This document shows, one piece after another, positions 1 to 7,423 of a stretch of DNA of 14,090 nucleotides. Each line of letters starts with the position of its first letter. Positions within the stretch are counted from its first letter, which is position 1. The stretch is from the NCBI GenBank assembly GCA_016866415.1, contig VGML01000038.1, positions 1 to 14,090 on the forward strand, written 5' to 3'. Under the pieces are notes generated by a model. That model saw only the letters and a list, made by a program, of their open reading frames with translations. It had not been told where the DNA came from and searched no databases. The DNA comes from Bacteroidota bacterium. GTDB taxonomy: Bacteria; Bacteroidota; Bacteroidia; Flavobacteriales_D; Crocinitomicaceae. A program made the position numbers and the translations under genes.

Positions 1-43
1 ACGATATTTTAGTTTTTGGATTTCATCTTGTTTTAATTTTCAC

Positions 44-51
44 TACTTTTG
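44..51 (+). promoter_or_regulatory. Bacteroidota -7 promoter box upstream of lpdA
   Basis: TACTTTTG matches the Bacteroidota sigma-ABfr -7 consensus TAnnTTTG exactly and lies 19 nt before the lpdA start codon, which would give a short leader. The -33 element is poor: the nearest TTG trinucleotides lie 13 nt (28-30) and about 25 nt upstream, outside the usual 17-23 nt. The rest of 1-70 shows no convincing coding sequence. Confidence 0.5.
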
Positions 52-70
52 CCTCCTAAAATCAGTCGAT

Positions 71-1462
71 ATGAGTTATGATATTATAGTATTAGGAAGC
101 GGTCCGGGTGGGTATGTTACAGCAATTCGTGCTTCTCAACTTGGTTTGAAAACTGCCATTATTGAAAGAGAATCACTTGGTGGAATTTGCTTGAATTGGG
201 GATGTATTCCAACAAAAGCCTTGTTGAAGTCCGCAAACGTTTTTGAATATCTTTCTCATGCAGCTGATTATGGAATTACCATTGGAAATGCATCTGCTGA
301 TTTCGGAGCTATGATTAAAAGAAGTCGTGACGTCGCAAATGGAATGAGCGCGGGTATTCAATTTTTGATGAAGAAAAATAAAATCGATGTCATCAAAGGA
401 AATGGTGTTGTAAAACCTGGAAAAAAAGTTCTTGTTACCGATGAAAGCGGCGCAACAACTGAATACTCAGCTTCGAAAGGTGTGATTATCGCCACAGGTG
501 CTCGTTCGCGCGAGTTACCAAATCTTCCGCAAGACGGAGAAAATATCATTGGATATCGTCAAGCGATGACTTTACCGAAACAACCCAAGAAATTGGTGGT
601 TGTTGGTTCTGGAGCAATTGGTGTTGAATTTGCTTATTTCTACAATGCGATTGGAACTGAAGTTACAATCGTTGAATATTTACCAAACATTGTCCCAGTT
701 GAGGATGAAGATGTTTCAAAGCAATTAGAGAAATCATTTAAAAAAGCTGGAATTAATGTAATGACAAACGCATCGGTAGAATCCGTTGACACAAAAGGTA
801 AAGGTTGTATTGTTACGGTTAAAACGGCCAAAGGAGAAGAAAAAATCGAATGCGACGTGGTACTATCTGCTGTTGGAATTCAAGCAAACATTGAAAATAT
901 TGGTTTAGAGGAAGTTGGAATCATCGTTGATAAAGGACGAATTCTAGTAAACGATTATTATCAAACGAACATACCGGGCTATTATGCAATTGGTGACGTT
1001 GTTCCAGGTCCTGCTTTGGCTCACGTTGCCTCAGCTGAAGGAATCATTTGTGTTGAAAAATTAGCTGGTCATCACCCAGAGCCATTGAATTATGGAAATA
1101 TTCCGGGATGTACTTATTGCTCTCCTGAAGTTGCTTCTGTTGGTATGACTGAAAAAGCGGCGAAAGAAGCTGGTTATGATATCAAAATTGGAAAATTCCC
1201 ATTCTCTGCATCTGGTAAAGCGAGCGCTGCAGGAGCAAAAGACGGTTTTGTGAAATTAATCTTTGATGCAAAATATGGTGAACTTTTAGGTGGACATTTA
1301 ATCGGAGCAAATGTTACCGAAATGGTTGCTGAATTAGTTGCTGTTCGTAAATTGGAAACAACAGGTGAGGAATTGATTAAAACAGTTCACCCACATCCAA
1401 CTATGTCTGAAGCGATTATGGAAGCCGCTGCTGCTGCATATGGTGAGGTTATTCACTTGTAA
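71..1462 (+). CDS. lpdA: Dihydrolipoyl dehydrogenase (E3)
   Basis: This flavoprotein reoxidises dihydrolipoyl groups of 2-oxo acid dehydrogenase complexes and the glycine cleavage system, passing electrons through FAD to NAD+ in the cytoplasm. The N-terminal FAD Rossmann motif GSGPGG is at residues 9-14. The redox-active disulfide motif CLNWGC gives Cys40 and Cys45. The NAD-binding motif GSGAIG is at 179-184, and the second FAD contact AIGD is at 306-309. The C-terminal dimerisation domain ends in HPHPTMSE, with the catalytic pair His442 and Glu447. The length of 463 aa is normal and all key residues are present. The ATG is the natural start because the beta strand leading into the GxGxxG motif begins right after it. 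There is no E1 or E2 gene beside it; an E2 gene lies about 6 kb downstream. Which complex it serves cannot be told from sequence, and one E3 may serve several. Confidence 0.97.
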   Translation: MSYDIIVLGSGPGGYVTAIRASQLGLKTAIIERESLGGICLNWGCIPTKALLKSANVFEYLSHAADYGITIGNASADFGAMIKRSRDVANGMSAGIQFLMKKNKIDVIKGNGVVKPGKKVLVTDESGATTEYSASKGVIIATGARSRELPNLPQDGENIIGYRQAMTLPKQPKKLVVVGSGAIGVEFAYFYNAIGTEVTIVEYLPNIVPVEDEDVSKQLEKSFKKAGINVMTNASVESVDTKGKGCIVTVKTAKGEEKIECDVVLSAVGIQANIENIGLEEVGIIVDKGRILVNDYYQTNIPGYYAIGDVVPGPALAHVASAEGIICVEKLAGHHPEPLNYGNIPGCTYCSPEVASVGMTEKAAKEAGYDIKIGKFPFSASGKASAAGAKDGFVKLIFDAKYGELLGGHLIGANVTEMVAELVAVRKLETTGEELIKTVHPHPTMSEAIMEAAAAAYGEVIHL

Positions 1463-1496
1463 GATTTCATAATTAGAATTTAAAAATAGGATTCTT

Positions 1497-1898
1497 ATGG
1501 AAAAATGGAGAGTATTTACCATTCTAGTTGGATTAGGTTTGTTCATAGTAGCATTATTGTCTACAAATTGGACAATAGAGTTGAATTCAATTATGAAAAG
1601 TGGAGAAGCTAGTTTAGTCCAAGAAGTTGGATGGTTACTTTTACTTTTGTTGGCAGGCTTCAGTTGGATTTTCTCCCTAGTATTATTATTCTATCCATTC
1701 TTTGTAGAAATGGAAATGGGTGGAAGCAAAAGTTGGAGGAATTACTTTATTTTCTTTTCAATTTTACTTTGTTTTCCTATCATTTATTTGATTTTATATC
1801 CCACTACCTTTATTAATGGAATTTATTCATGGGTAAGTCTTGCTGTTTTTGGATACGGGGCGGGACATACTTTAATAATGTACCTTAAAGAAAGATAG
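1497..1898 (+). CDS. Small four-helix membrane protein, unknown function
   Basis: I do not recognise this family. The 133-aa product has about four hydrophobic segments, near residues 7-26, 43-68, 83-102 and 106-127, joined by short loops. The loop after the second segment is polar (EMEMGGSKSW). There is no signal peptidase site, Cys motif or catalytic motif, so it is probably an inner-membrane protein. It starts 34 nt after the lpdA stop with no -7 box in the gap, so it may be transcribed with lpdA. AGGA at 1488-1491, 5 nt before the ATG, is one of the few Shine-Dalgarno-like sequences in the window. An overlapping 61-aa frame at 1631-1816 is a shadow. That it is a real gene is supported by the coherent membrane topology and the fit between neighbours; its function is open. 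Confidence 0.75.
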   Translation: MEKWRVFTILVGLGLFIVALLSTNWTIELNSIMKSGEASLVQEVGWLLLLLLAGFSWIFSLVLLFYPFFVEMEMGGSKSWRNYFIFFSILLCFPIIYLILYPTTFINGIYSWVSLAVFGYGAGHTLIMYLKER

Positions 1899-1936
1899 AA
1901 GATAAATTAGTGAGATTTATTTTATAAAAAGCTTAA

Positions 1937-4357
1937 CTATTTCTTCTTTTTCTTCGCTGCAAACTCAACAATGATTCCGATGGTTGGTTGCACGATACCG
2001 CTCGCGTTATCAATTAACTTGGTCTTGTAGCGAGTTGGATCGTTTGGATCAGTTACAGGAACGCCGTTTGCATCTTTTTCAACTAATAAAATGGGAGCCA
2101 CTTTCGTTTTATAGCCATATAAATTCTGAATATCCAAATAGAAGTTCATGGAGAATTTTTCCAAGAAAATCTTTTTGTCCACGCGCACATTCAATTGGTG
2201 AAAAGCGGCCTCACGTTCTGTGTTTAACCTTCCGTAATCCAAAACTCCCTGACCATTAATATCCCAATTTTCTTTTAAAGCGGAGACTCCAATGTTGTAA
2301 GGTGTGTAAGGTGAACCACCTGAGTACAACCAACGGAAACCGAACTGCCAACCCTTCTTGAATATTTTTCCACCCGTGAATGAAACGATGTGCTTGCTAT
2401 CCCAAGAGGTTGGAACGTAATTGCCATTTTTATCTTTGAACTCTGAATTAACAAAGGTGTAAGCCAAAATAGCGTAGTATCCTTTAAACATTTTTTGCTG
2501 ATACAAAAACTCAAATCCATACGTTCTTCCTTCCGAACTGGATTTTACAGCCTCATTTCCAACAACACCAAAGTCGGAGCCGACATTAGCTAATGAAAGT
2601 GAATCTTTTATGGAAAACGGGTAATTCTGATAATTTTTGTAAAAACCTTCTAATGTAAATCTCGCATTGAATTTGGTTAAATATTCGGTTCCTAAAACAA
2701 AATGATCTGCACTGATGTATTTCAAGTTATTCTCTTTGTTCACCAACACTCCATTCGCATCTCTATAACCAAGAATTGTGTATGAAGGTAACTGATGGAA
2801 GCGAGCAACATTCGCGTTGATTGCCCATTGTTCATTAAATTTATAATTCGCTGAAAAACTTGGCGAAAGTTGATTCAACGGGTTCAAGAGGCTTTTGGAA
2901 TAATTTGAAAAGTCGGTACGAAGGCCAAACGATAAATTCAATCGTTCGTTATAAAATCCTTTGCTTACTTGGCCGAAAGCAGCCATTTTACTCAAAAATA
3001 AATTTGATTCAAAATCAATTATTACTGGGAATCCTTGAACGGTTACGTTGTTATAGGTCGAATTAAAGTATCTTGCGTATTCATAACCAAATCCCGCATT
3101 CACGCGCCATCCATTTTTCGTATACGTGTGTTCGAAACGGAATTTATTTTCGGCTTCAAAAGATTTGTAATCAAGCAATAAATTCTCAGGTGTTTCAATT
3201 AAATTTTTGTAACGCGAGGACGTATTATTTAGCATGTTTCGACTAACAACGAAATTCTGGTATGAATTCTTGGAATAATGCACCCAATTGACCCCAACCG
3301 TATAATTCCATTGATTTTGAATCGGTAAATTATTCAAGATAAAACTATTATATTCACGCTGCGTGGAATCTGTTACCTTCTCATTAACTTTTTGATAGAG
3401 TTGAAACAAATCAATTGCACCCAATCCAATGAAAGTAACTTTGTTTTTGTCATTAATGTTCAAATTTACTTTATACTGAAAGTCATTATATTCAGGTAAA
3501 ATCGGAAGTTTTAATGCCGTAAAAAGAAATTGTAAATACGATTTTCTTGCAGAAAAAATAAAATCAGCTTTTTTTCCAAGTGGACCGTCAAACGTTAAAG
3601 CAATATCGCTTGAACCAAGAGCGAAGTTCGTTATCAAAGCATCTTTGTTTCCATCTTTTTGTTTAAAAGCGAGAACGGAGCTCAGTCCATTGGCTCTATT
3701 CGCAGGAAATGCTCCAGAATAAAAATCGACTTCTCGGATAAAATTCACGTTTAAAAGTCCAACAGGCCCACCGCTACTTCCTTGTGTTGCAAAGTGGTTG
3801 ATGTTCGGAACTTCTATTCCGTCCAAATAAAATTTATTTTCACCAGGAGACCCACCTCGAATGATGATGTCATTTCTAAATGTTGCGCGAGAAGCTACAC
3901 CGGGCAGGGCTGCGATTACTTTACTAACATCTCGTCCTGCTCCTGGAAGACGTTCAATTTCTGTAGTGTTCAATGTTTTCAAAGAAACTGGAGATTCCGT
4001 TTTTCGAACGAATGGACTTGCTTTCACCACTACTTCTTTGTTTTCGAGGACAAATTCTTCCAATGCAAAATCCAAATCAACTGATCGCGCATTGGTAACT
4101 GTAATTTCATTTAAAATCAATTCTCTAAATCCTGGTGCTGTTGCTTTGAATGAATAAACGCCAGGAGCGATTCCTGAAAATTCGAAATTACCATTTTCAT
4201 CTGTAATTGTTCCTTTCGTCAATTCAATAATTTGAACTTTAGCTTGGGAAATCCCTTGATTATTTGATGTGTTGTAAACACGACCTTTGATTAAACCAAT
4301 TTGCGCGAATGAAAAGAAAATGCAAAGATTTGAGAGAATGAGGAAAGATACTTTCAT
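1937..4357 (-). CDS. TonB-dependent outer-membrane receptor with N-terminal carboxypeptidase-regulatory-like domain
   Basis: This is an outer-membrane beta-barrel for energised uptake of an unknown substrate. I chose the ATG at 4357 (806 aa) over an upstream in-frame TTG at 4381, because the ATG places a clean signal peptide (MKVSFLILSNLCIFFSFA, then Q) at the N-terminus. A carboxypeptidase-D-regulatory-like domain follows at roughly residues 23-105 (IKGRVYN...GTITDENGNFEFSGIAPG). Next comes the plug domain, roughly 112-235, with the typical IIIRGGSPGENKFYLDGIEV segment. The remaining 570 or so residues are barrel, rich in alternating aromatic strands. There is no SusD partner beside it, which argues against a standard polysaccharide utilisation locus. 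The gene lies just downstream of the amidotransferase gene on the same strand (42 nt from stop to ATG) and may be co-transcribed. The C-terminus is odd: it ends VEFAAKKKKK, with five lysines instead of a terminal aromatic. Confidence 0.93.
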   Translation of the reverse strand: MKVSFLILSNLCIFFSFAQIGLIKGRVYNTSNNQGISQAKVQIIELTKGTITDENGNFEFSGIAPGVYSFKATAPGFRELILNEITVTNARSVDLDFALEEFVLENKEVVVKASPFVRKTESPVSLKTLNTTEIERLPGAGRDVSKVIAALPGVASRATFRNDIIIRGGSPGENKFYLDGIEVPNINHFATQGSSGGPVGLLNVNFIREVDFYSGAFPANRANGLSSVLAFKQKDGNKDALITNFALGSSDIALTFDGPLGKKADFIFSARKSYLQFLFTALKLPILPEYNDFQYKVNLNINDKNKVTFIGLGAIDLFQLYQKVNEKVTDSTQREYNSFILNNLPIQNQWNYTVGVNWVHYSKNSYQNFVVSRNMLNNTSSRYKNLIETPENLLLDYKSFEAENKFRFEHTYTKNGWRVNAGFGYEYARYFNSTYNNVTVQGFPVIIDFESNLFLSKMAAFGQVSKGFYNERLNLSFGLRTDFSNYSKSLLNPLNQLSPSFSANYKFNEQWAINANVARFHQLPSYTILGYRDANGVLVNKENNLKYISADHFVLGTEYLTKFNARFTLEGFYKNYQNYPFSIKDSLSLANVGSDFGVVGNEAVKSSSEGRTYGFEFLYQQKMFKGYYAILAYTFVNSEFKDKNGNYVPTSWDSKHIVSFTGGKIFKKGWQFGFRWLYSGGSPYTPYNIGVSALKENWDINGQGVLDYGRLNTEREAAFHQLNVRVDKKIFLEKFSMNFYLDIQNLYGYKTKVAPILLVEKDANGVPVTDPNDPTRYKTKLIDNASGIVQPTIGIIVEFAAKKKKK

Positions 4358-4399
4358 TGATTTGATTTTGATAAGATACAATTGAAAAAGCTTAATTGT

Positions 4400-4963
4400 T
4401 TAGCTTTTAGTCATTAAAATGAAATTCTGAAGGATTTGTTTTCCATCCGCAGTCATAATGGATTCGGGATGAAATTGAACACCAAAAAGTTTTTTATCAG
4501 GAAATTCCAAAGCCATTATCACGTTTGTTTCGCCTACAGCTGAAATATTTTCTATTGGAGCTTCTTTTACTTTCCAAGAGTGATAAAGTCCTACTGAAAT
4601 TTTATCGTTCAAATCTCTGAATAATTCATTTTTATTCAAAATCGTTATATCTTCAGAAACACCATGTTTGACATGTTTTTGATTTTCGAGTTCCAAATTC
4701 AGATACTGAGCGATACCTTGCATTCCTAAACAAATTCCTAGAACAGGAATTTTTTCTTCGCAAATTTTCAGAATATTAAACAGATTCTTCTTTTCAGTTG
4801 GTAATCCTGGTCCTGGTGAAAGAACGATGGCGTCATATTTTGAAATCTCATTTAAATCGATTTGATCATCCAAAATTGTTGTGACCGAGCAATCTAACCC
4901 TTCGAGGTAATGCACCAAATTATAGGTGAAGGAGTCATAAAAATCAACCACAAGTAAGTTCAC
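4400..4963 (-). CDS. pabA: Class I glutamine amidotransferase, PabA/TrpG type (aminodeoxychorismate or anthranilate synthase component II)
   Basis: This subunit hydrolyses glutamine and channels ammonia to a chorismate-utilising partner, for p-aminobenzoate (folate) or anthranilate (tryptophan) synthesis. The N-terminal DSFTYNL signature (residues 10-16) is typical of PabA/TrpG. The oxyanion SPGPG motif is at 49-53. The nucleophile elbow GICLGMQ places Cys78, and QFHPE gives the triad His165 and Glu167. The length of 187 aa is normal. The start codon is GTG at 4963-4961; no upstream start fits better and the first residues (NLLVVDFYDSF) match the family start. No PabB or TrpE gene is in the window, so the choice between folate and tryptophan roles is not settled. 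It is divergent from ridA and followed closely by the TonB receptor gene. Confidence 0.92.
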   Translation of the reverse strand: MNLLVVDFYDSFTYNLVHYLEGLDCSVTTILDDQIDLNEISKYDAIVLSPGPGLPTEKKNLFNILKICEEKIPVLGICLGMQGIAQYLNLELENQKHVKHGVSEDITILNKNELFRDLNDKISVGLYHSWKVKEAPIENISAVGETNVIMALEFPDKKLFGVQFHPESIMTADGKQILQNFILMTKS

Positions 4964-4978
4964 GTGACACGAATTTTG

Positions 4979-4994
4979 TTACTTTGCAAAAGTA
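4979..4994. promoter_or_regulatory. Abutting divergent -7 boxes for pabA and ridA, with inverted repeat
   Basis: On the minus strand, 4994-4987 reads TACTTTTG, an exact TAnnTTTG box 23 nt before the pabA GTG. On the plus strand, 4979-4986 reads TTACTTTG (7 of 8 matches), 32 nt before the ridA ATG. The two boxes touch back to back. Within them TACTTT (4980-4985) and AAAGTA (4989-4994) form a perfect 6-bp inverted repeat around GCA. No good -33 TTG was found at standard spacing for either direction. That both genes are driven from here is inferred from the geometry. Confidence 0.45.
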
Positions 4995-5018
4995 GAAAAC
5001 AAAAGACATTAAACTGCG

Positions 5019-5402
5019 ATGAGTAAAAAAGCAATTCAAATTCCAAATGCGCCGGCACCTGTTGGTCCATATAGTCAAGCAATTTTATCCGGAAATACAC
5101 TTTATGTTAGTGGTCAAATTCCACTGAACCCGGAAACAGGTAGCCTAGAGATTGACTCAATTGAAAACGCCACGCATCGTGTCTTGAAAAACATTGGAAA
5201 ATTACTTGAAGCGGCCGGATTTCAGTTCGAAGATGTCGTAAAATGCTCCATATTTTTGAAGGACCTGAATGATTTTGCAATTGTTAATGGAATTTATGCA
5301 TCCTATTTTGCTGGAATACCCCCGGCTCGTGAGACGGTTCAAGTCGCTCGATTACCTCTTGATGTAAACATTGAAATTTCTTGTATCGCGTTCAAAAACT
5401 GA
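5019..5402 (+). CDS. ridA: RidA family enamine/imine deaminase
   Basis: RidA (YjgF/YER057c/UK114) hydrolyses reactive 2-aminoacrylate and related enamine intermediates released by PLP enzymes such as threonine dehydratase, protecting other PLP enzymes. It works as a cytoplasmic trimer. The sequence has the family N-terminal APVGPYSQA (residues 13-21), the LYVSGQIPL strand, and the C-terminal signature PPARETVQVARLP with Arg104, the carboxylate-binding residue. Glu119 in the following NIEISC strand corresponds to the conserved active-site Glu. The 127-aa length is typical and nothing is missing. The ATG at 5019 gives the expected start. Its TGA stop overlaps the ATG of the glycosyltransferase gene by one base (TGATG), which suggests co-transcription and possibly translational coupling with an unrelated product. 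Confidence 0.96.
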   Translation: MSKKAIQIPNAPAPVGPYSQAILSGNTLYVSGQIPLNPETGSLEIDSIENATHRVLKNIGKLLEAAGFQFEDVVKCSIFLKDLNDFAIVNGIYASYFAGIPPARETVQVARLPLDVNIEISCIAFKN

Positions 5403-7351
5403 TGTCAAAAACCAATCTTGATTTATCGGTAATTATTGTCAATTACAACGTTGTTTATTTTTTGGAGCAATGTTTAAACTCTGTTATTGCAGCTTCCAAG
5501 AATTTGAATGTTGAAGTTTTTGTGGTTGACAACAACAGTGTAGACGGATCAGTAGAATTGGTTCAAGAAAAATTCTCTGATGTTAAATTAATTGCAAATA
5601 AGGAAAATACGGGCTTTTCAAAGGCCAATAATCAGGCGATTCAATTATCCTCGGGAAGATACATTTTACTGCTCAATCCAGATACAGTTGTTGAGGAAGA
5701 TACCTTTGAGAAAACAATTAAGTTTATGGACGAGCATCCCGATTCAGGTGGACTTGGTGTTCGTATGATTGACGGAAAAGGTAAATTCTTACCTGAATCA
5801 AAACGTGGATTTCCTTCGCCTTGGGTTGCATTTTGTAAAATATTCGGTCTCTCTAAAGTATTTCCAAAGTCAAAATCGTTTAGCCAATATCACTTGGGAT
5901 ATTTATCTGAATTTGAAATCAATGAAATAGATGTCTTAAGTGGCGCCTTCATGTTAATGCGAAAGGAAACCCTGGATAAGGTTGGTAATTTGGATGAGAC
6001 TTTTTTTATGTACGGGGAGGACATTGATTTGTCTTATCGCATTAAATTAGGAGGATACAAGAATTATTATTTTCCAGATACAAAAATCATCCATTACAAA
6101 GGAGAAAGTACCAAGAAGAGTTCGGTGAATTATGTCTTTGTTTTTTACAAAGCAATGGTGATTTTCGCTAAAAAACATCTATCTGCAAATAACGCTAAAT
6201 TGTTCTCTTTTGCAATTAATTTGGCTATTTATTTCAGAGCTTCAGTTGCGATTTTAAATCGATTCATTCATAAAATAAGCTTGCCTTTCTTCGATTATTT
6301 TATCTCATTGACTGGGTTGTTCGTGCTTTCTCATCGTTGGGCGCAACATGATATTCATTTTCCGGAACGAGCATATTTCATTTCATTTCCAATTTACGTT
6401 CTTATTTGGTTGGTTTGTAATTTAATTAGTGGGCTTTACGACAACAAAAACAATAAACTGTTGATTTGGCAGGGAACCATGATGGGAACCGCTATCATCT
6501 TGATTTTCTATGCGTTACTTCCAAAAGATTGGCAGTTCTCCCGACTTTTTAGTCTTGTAGGTTCTTTGTGGTATATCGGTCAATTCTATCTTTCTCGGGT
6601 CATCATCAATTTATTTCGAAACAACCGTTTTTCATTACCAGACGTTCCTAAAAAGCGTTTTGCAATTGTAGGAAATGAAGTTGAATTTAAACGAGTTGAA
6701 CAACTGCTTTTGGAAACCTATCCAAACATTGAGATTATTGTTCCAGTCTCAACAGCTGAGCGTTTTTCTAATTCTGTAGGTGATTTCAATCAGATTGACG
6801 AAATAATTAAAATTCACAAAATCAATGAACTTATTTTTTGTTCCAAGAACTTAACAGCAAAGGAGATTATTACTGGAATGTCGAAAATTGAGGAACACAA
6901 TATTGAATTTAAAATTGCACAACCGGACACCTCTTATTTGATAGGAAGTAATTCGATTGATTCTTCAGGAGATATATATATCCTAAACTCTAATAATTTA
7001 AGTCGGCCTGAAAACCTTCGCTCAAAACGTTTGGTTGATTTTTCTTTTTCTATTTTATTTTGTTTGATCACTCCCGTTTTTATTTGGTTTTTTGAAAATA
7101 AATCTCGCTTTACAGCAAATTTGATCGATGTATTATTGGGGAAAAAGAGTTTTGTGGGTTACATCCAAACAAACAAACAGAACAGCAAGCAATTACCAAA
7201 AATAAAACCAGGAGTGCTTCCTCCTTATGAAACGCCTAAAAATACGGCTGAAGACACGCTTGAACGCTTAAATTTGCTTTATGCTAAAAATTTCAGCACT
7301 CTCTTTGACATTCAGGTGATTATGTCCAATTGGAAAAAACTAGACCAATAA
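5402..7351 (+). CDS. Family-2 glycosyltransferase fused to a degenerate WcaJ-like phosphoglycosyltransferase scaffold
   Basis: This is a 649-aa membrane protein, probably in polysaccharide or glycolipid assembly at the inner membrane. The ATG at 5402 overlaps the ridA stop; an upstream TTG at 5381 would add seven residues encoded inside ridA and is less likely. Residues 8-250 form a GT2 (GT-A fold) domain like WbbL rhamnosyltransferases: SVIIVNYN at 9-16, VDNNSVDGS at 42-50, NPD with Asp94 as the metal-binding aspartate, and YGEDIDLSYR with Asp207 as probable catalytic base. From about 265 the protein changes: several membrane helices, a Rossmann-like segment (about 420-530), then SKRLVDFSFSILFCLITPVF followed by KKSFVGY, KIKPGV and YAKNFSTLFDIQV. 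That order imitates polyprenyl-phosphate sugar-phosphate transferases such as WcaJ. The region that should carry their catalytic Asp-Glu and KFRSM segments looks absent. The donor and acceptor sugars are unknown. Confidence 0.85.
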   Translation: MSKTNLDLSVIIVNYNVVYFLEQCLNSVIAASKNLNVEVFVVDNNSVDGSVELVQEKFSDVKLIANKENTGFSKANNQAIQLSSGRYILLLNPDTVVEEDTFEKTIKFMDEHPDSGGLGVRMIDGKGKFLPESKRGFPSPWVAFCKIFGLSKVFPKSKSFSQYHLGYLSEFEINEIDVLSGAFMLMRKETLDKVGNLDETFFMYGEDIDLSYRIKLGGYKNYYFPDTKIIHYKGESTKKSSVNYVFVFYKAMVIFAKKHLSANNAKLFSFAINLAIYFRASVAILNRFIHKISLPFFDYFISLTGLFVLSHRWAQHDIHFPERAYFISFPIYVLIWLVCNLISGLYDNKNNKLLIWQGTMMGTAIILIFYALLPKDWQFSRLFSLVGSLWYIGQFYLSRVIINLFRNNRFSLPDVPKKRFAIVGNEVEFKRVEQLLLETYPNIEIIVPVSTAERFSNSVGDFNQIDEIIKIHKINELIFCSKNLTAKEIITGMSKIEEHNIEFKIAQPDTSYLIGSNSIDSSGDIYILNSNNLSRPENLRSKRLVDFSFSILFCLITPVFIWFFENKSRFTANLIDVLLGKKSFVGYIQTNKQNSKQLPKIKPGVLPPYETPKNTAEDTLERLNLLYAKNFSTLFDIQVIMSNWKKLDQ

Positions 7352-7384
7352 CCTAATTAATTTTAAATTCTCGGCTAACTTTTT

Positions 7385-7392
7385 TATCTTTG
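7385..7392 (+). promoter_or_regulatory. Bacteroidota -7 promoter box for the E2 / PorE-like operon
   Basis: TATCTTTG matches TAnnTTTG exactly and lies 31 nt before the E2 start codon, in the 72-nt gap after the glycosyltransferase stop. The AT-rich sequence upstream (7351-7370) contains no clear TTG -33 element. There is no hairpin terminator in the gap, so some read-through from ridA and the glycosyltransferase gene is possible. Confidence 0.5.
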
Positions 7393-7423
7393 TGCCGCAA
7401 AAGCGTTGACAAACTAGGTAATA

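Noticed and set aside
1902..1927. Terminator between the small membrane protein gene and the TonB receptor gene (ATAAAT ... ATTTAT followed by T-rich sequence)
   Set aside because: The stem is only 6 bp of A-T pairs and is too weak to call an intrinsic terminator.
3782..4157. Plus-strand open frames of about 100 aa inside the TonB receptor gene
   Set aside because: They lie antisense to the plug and regulatory domain, are rich in Cys and Ser as antisense frames often are, and have no recognisable motif or promoter.
4358..4381. TTG start for the TonB receptor, adding eight residues
   Set aside because: The added residues YLIKIKS would precede a complete signal peptide; the internal ATG gives the standard layout.
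5381..5401. TTG start for the glycosyltransferase inside ridA
   Set aside because: The ATG at 5402 overlaps the ridA stop by one base in the usual operon manner and leaves the GT2 domain intact.
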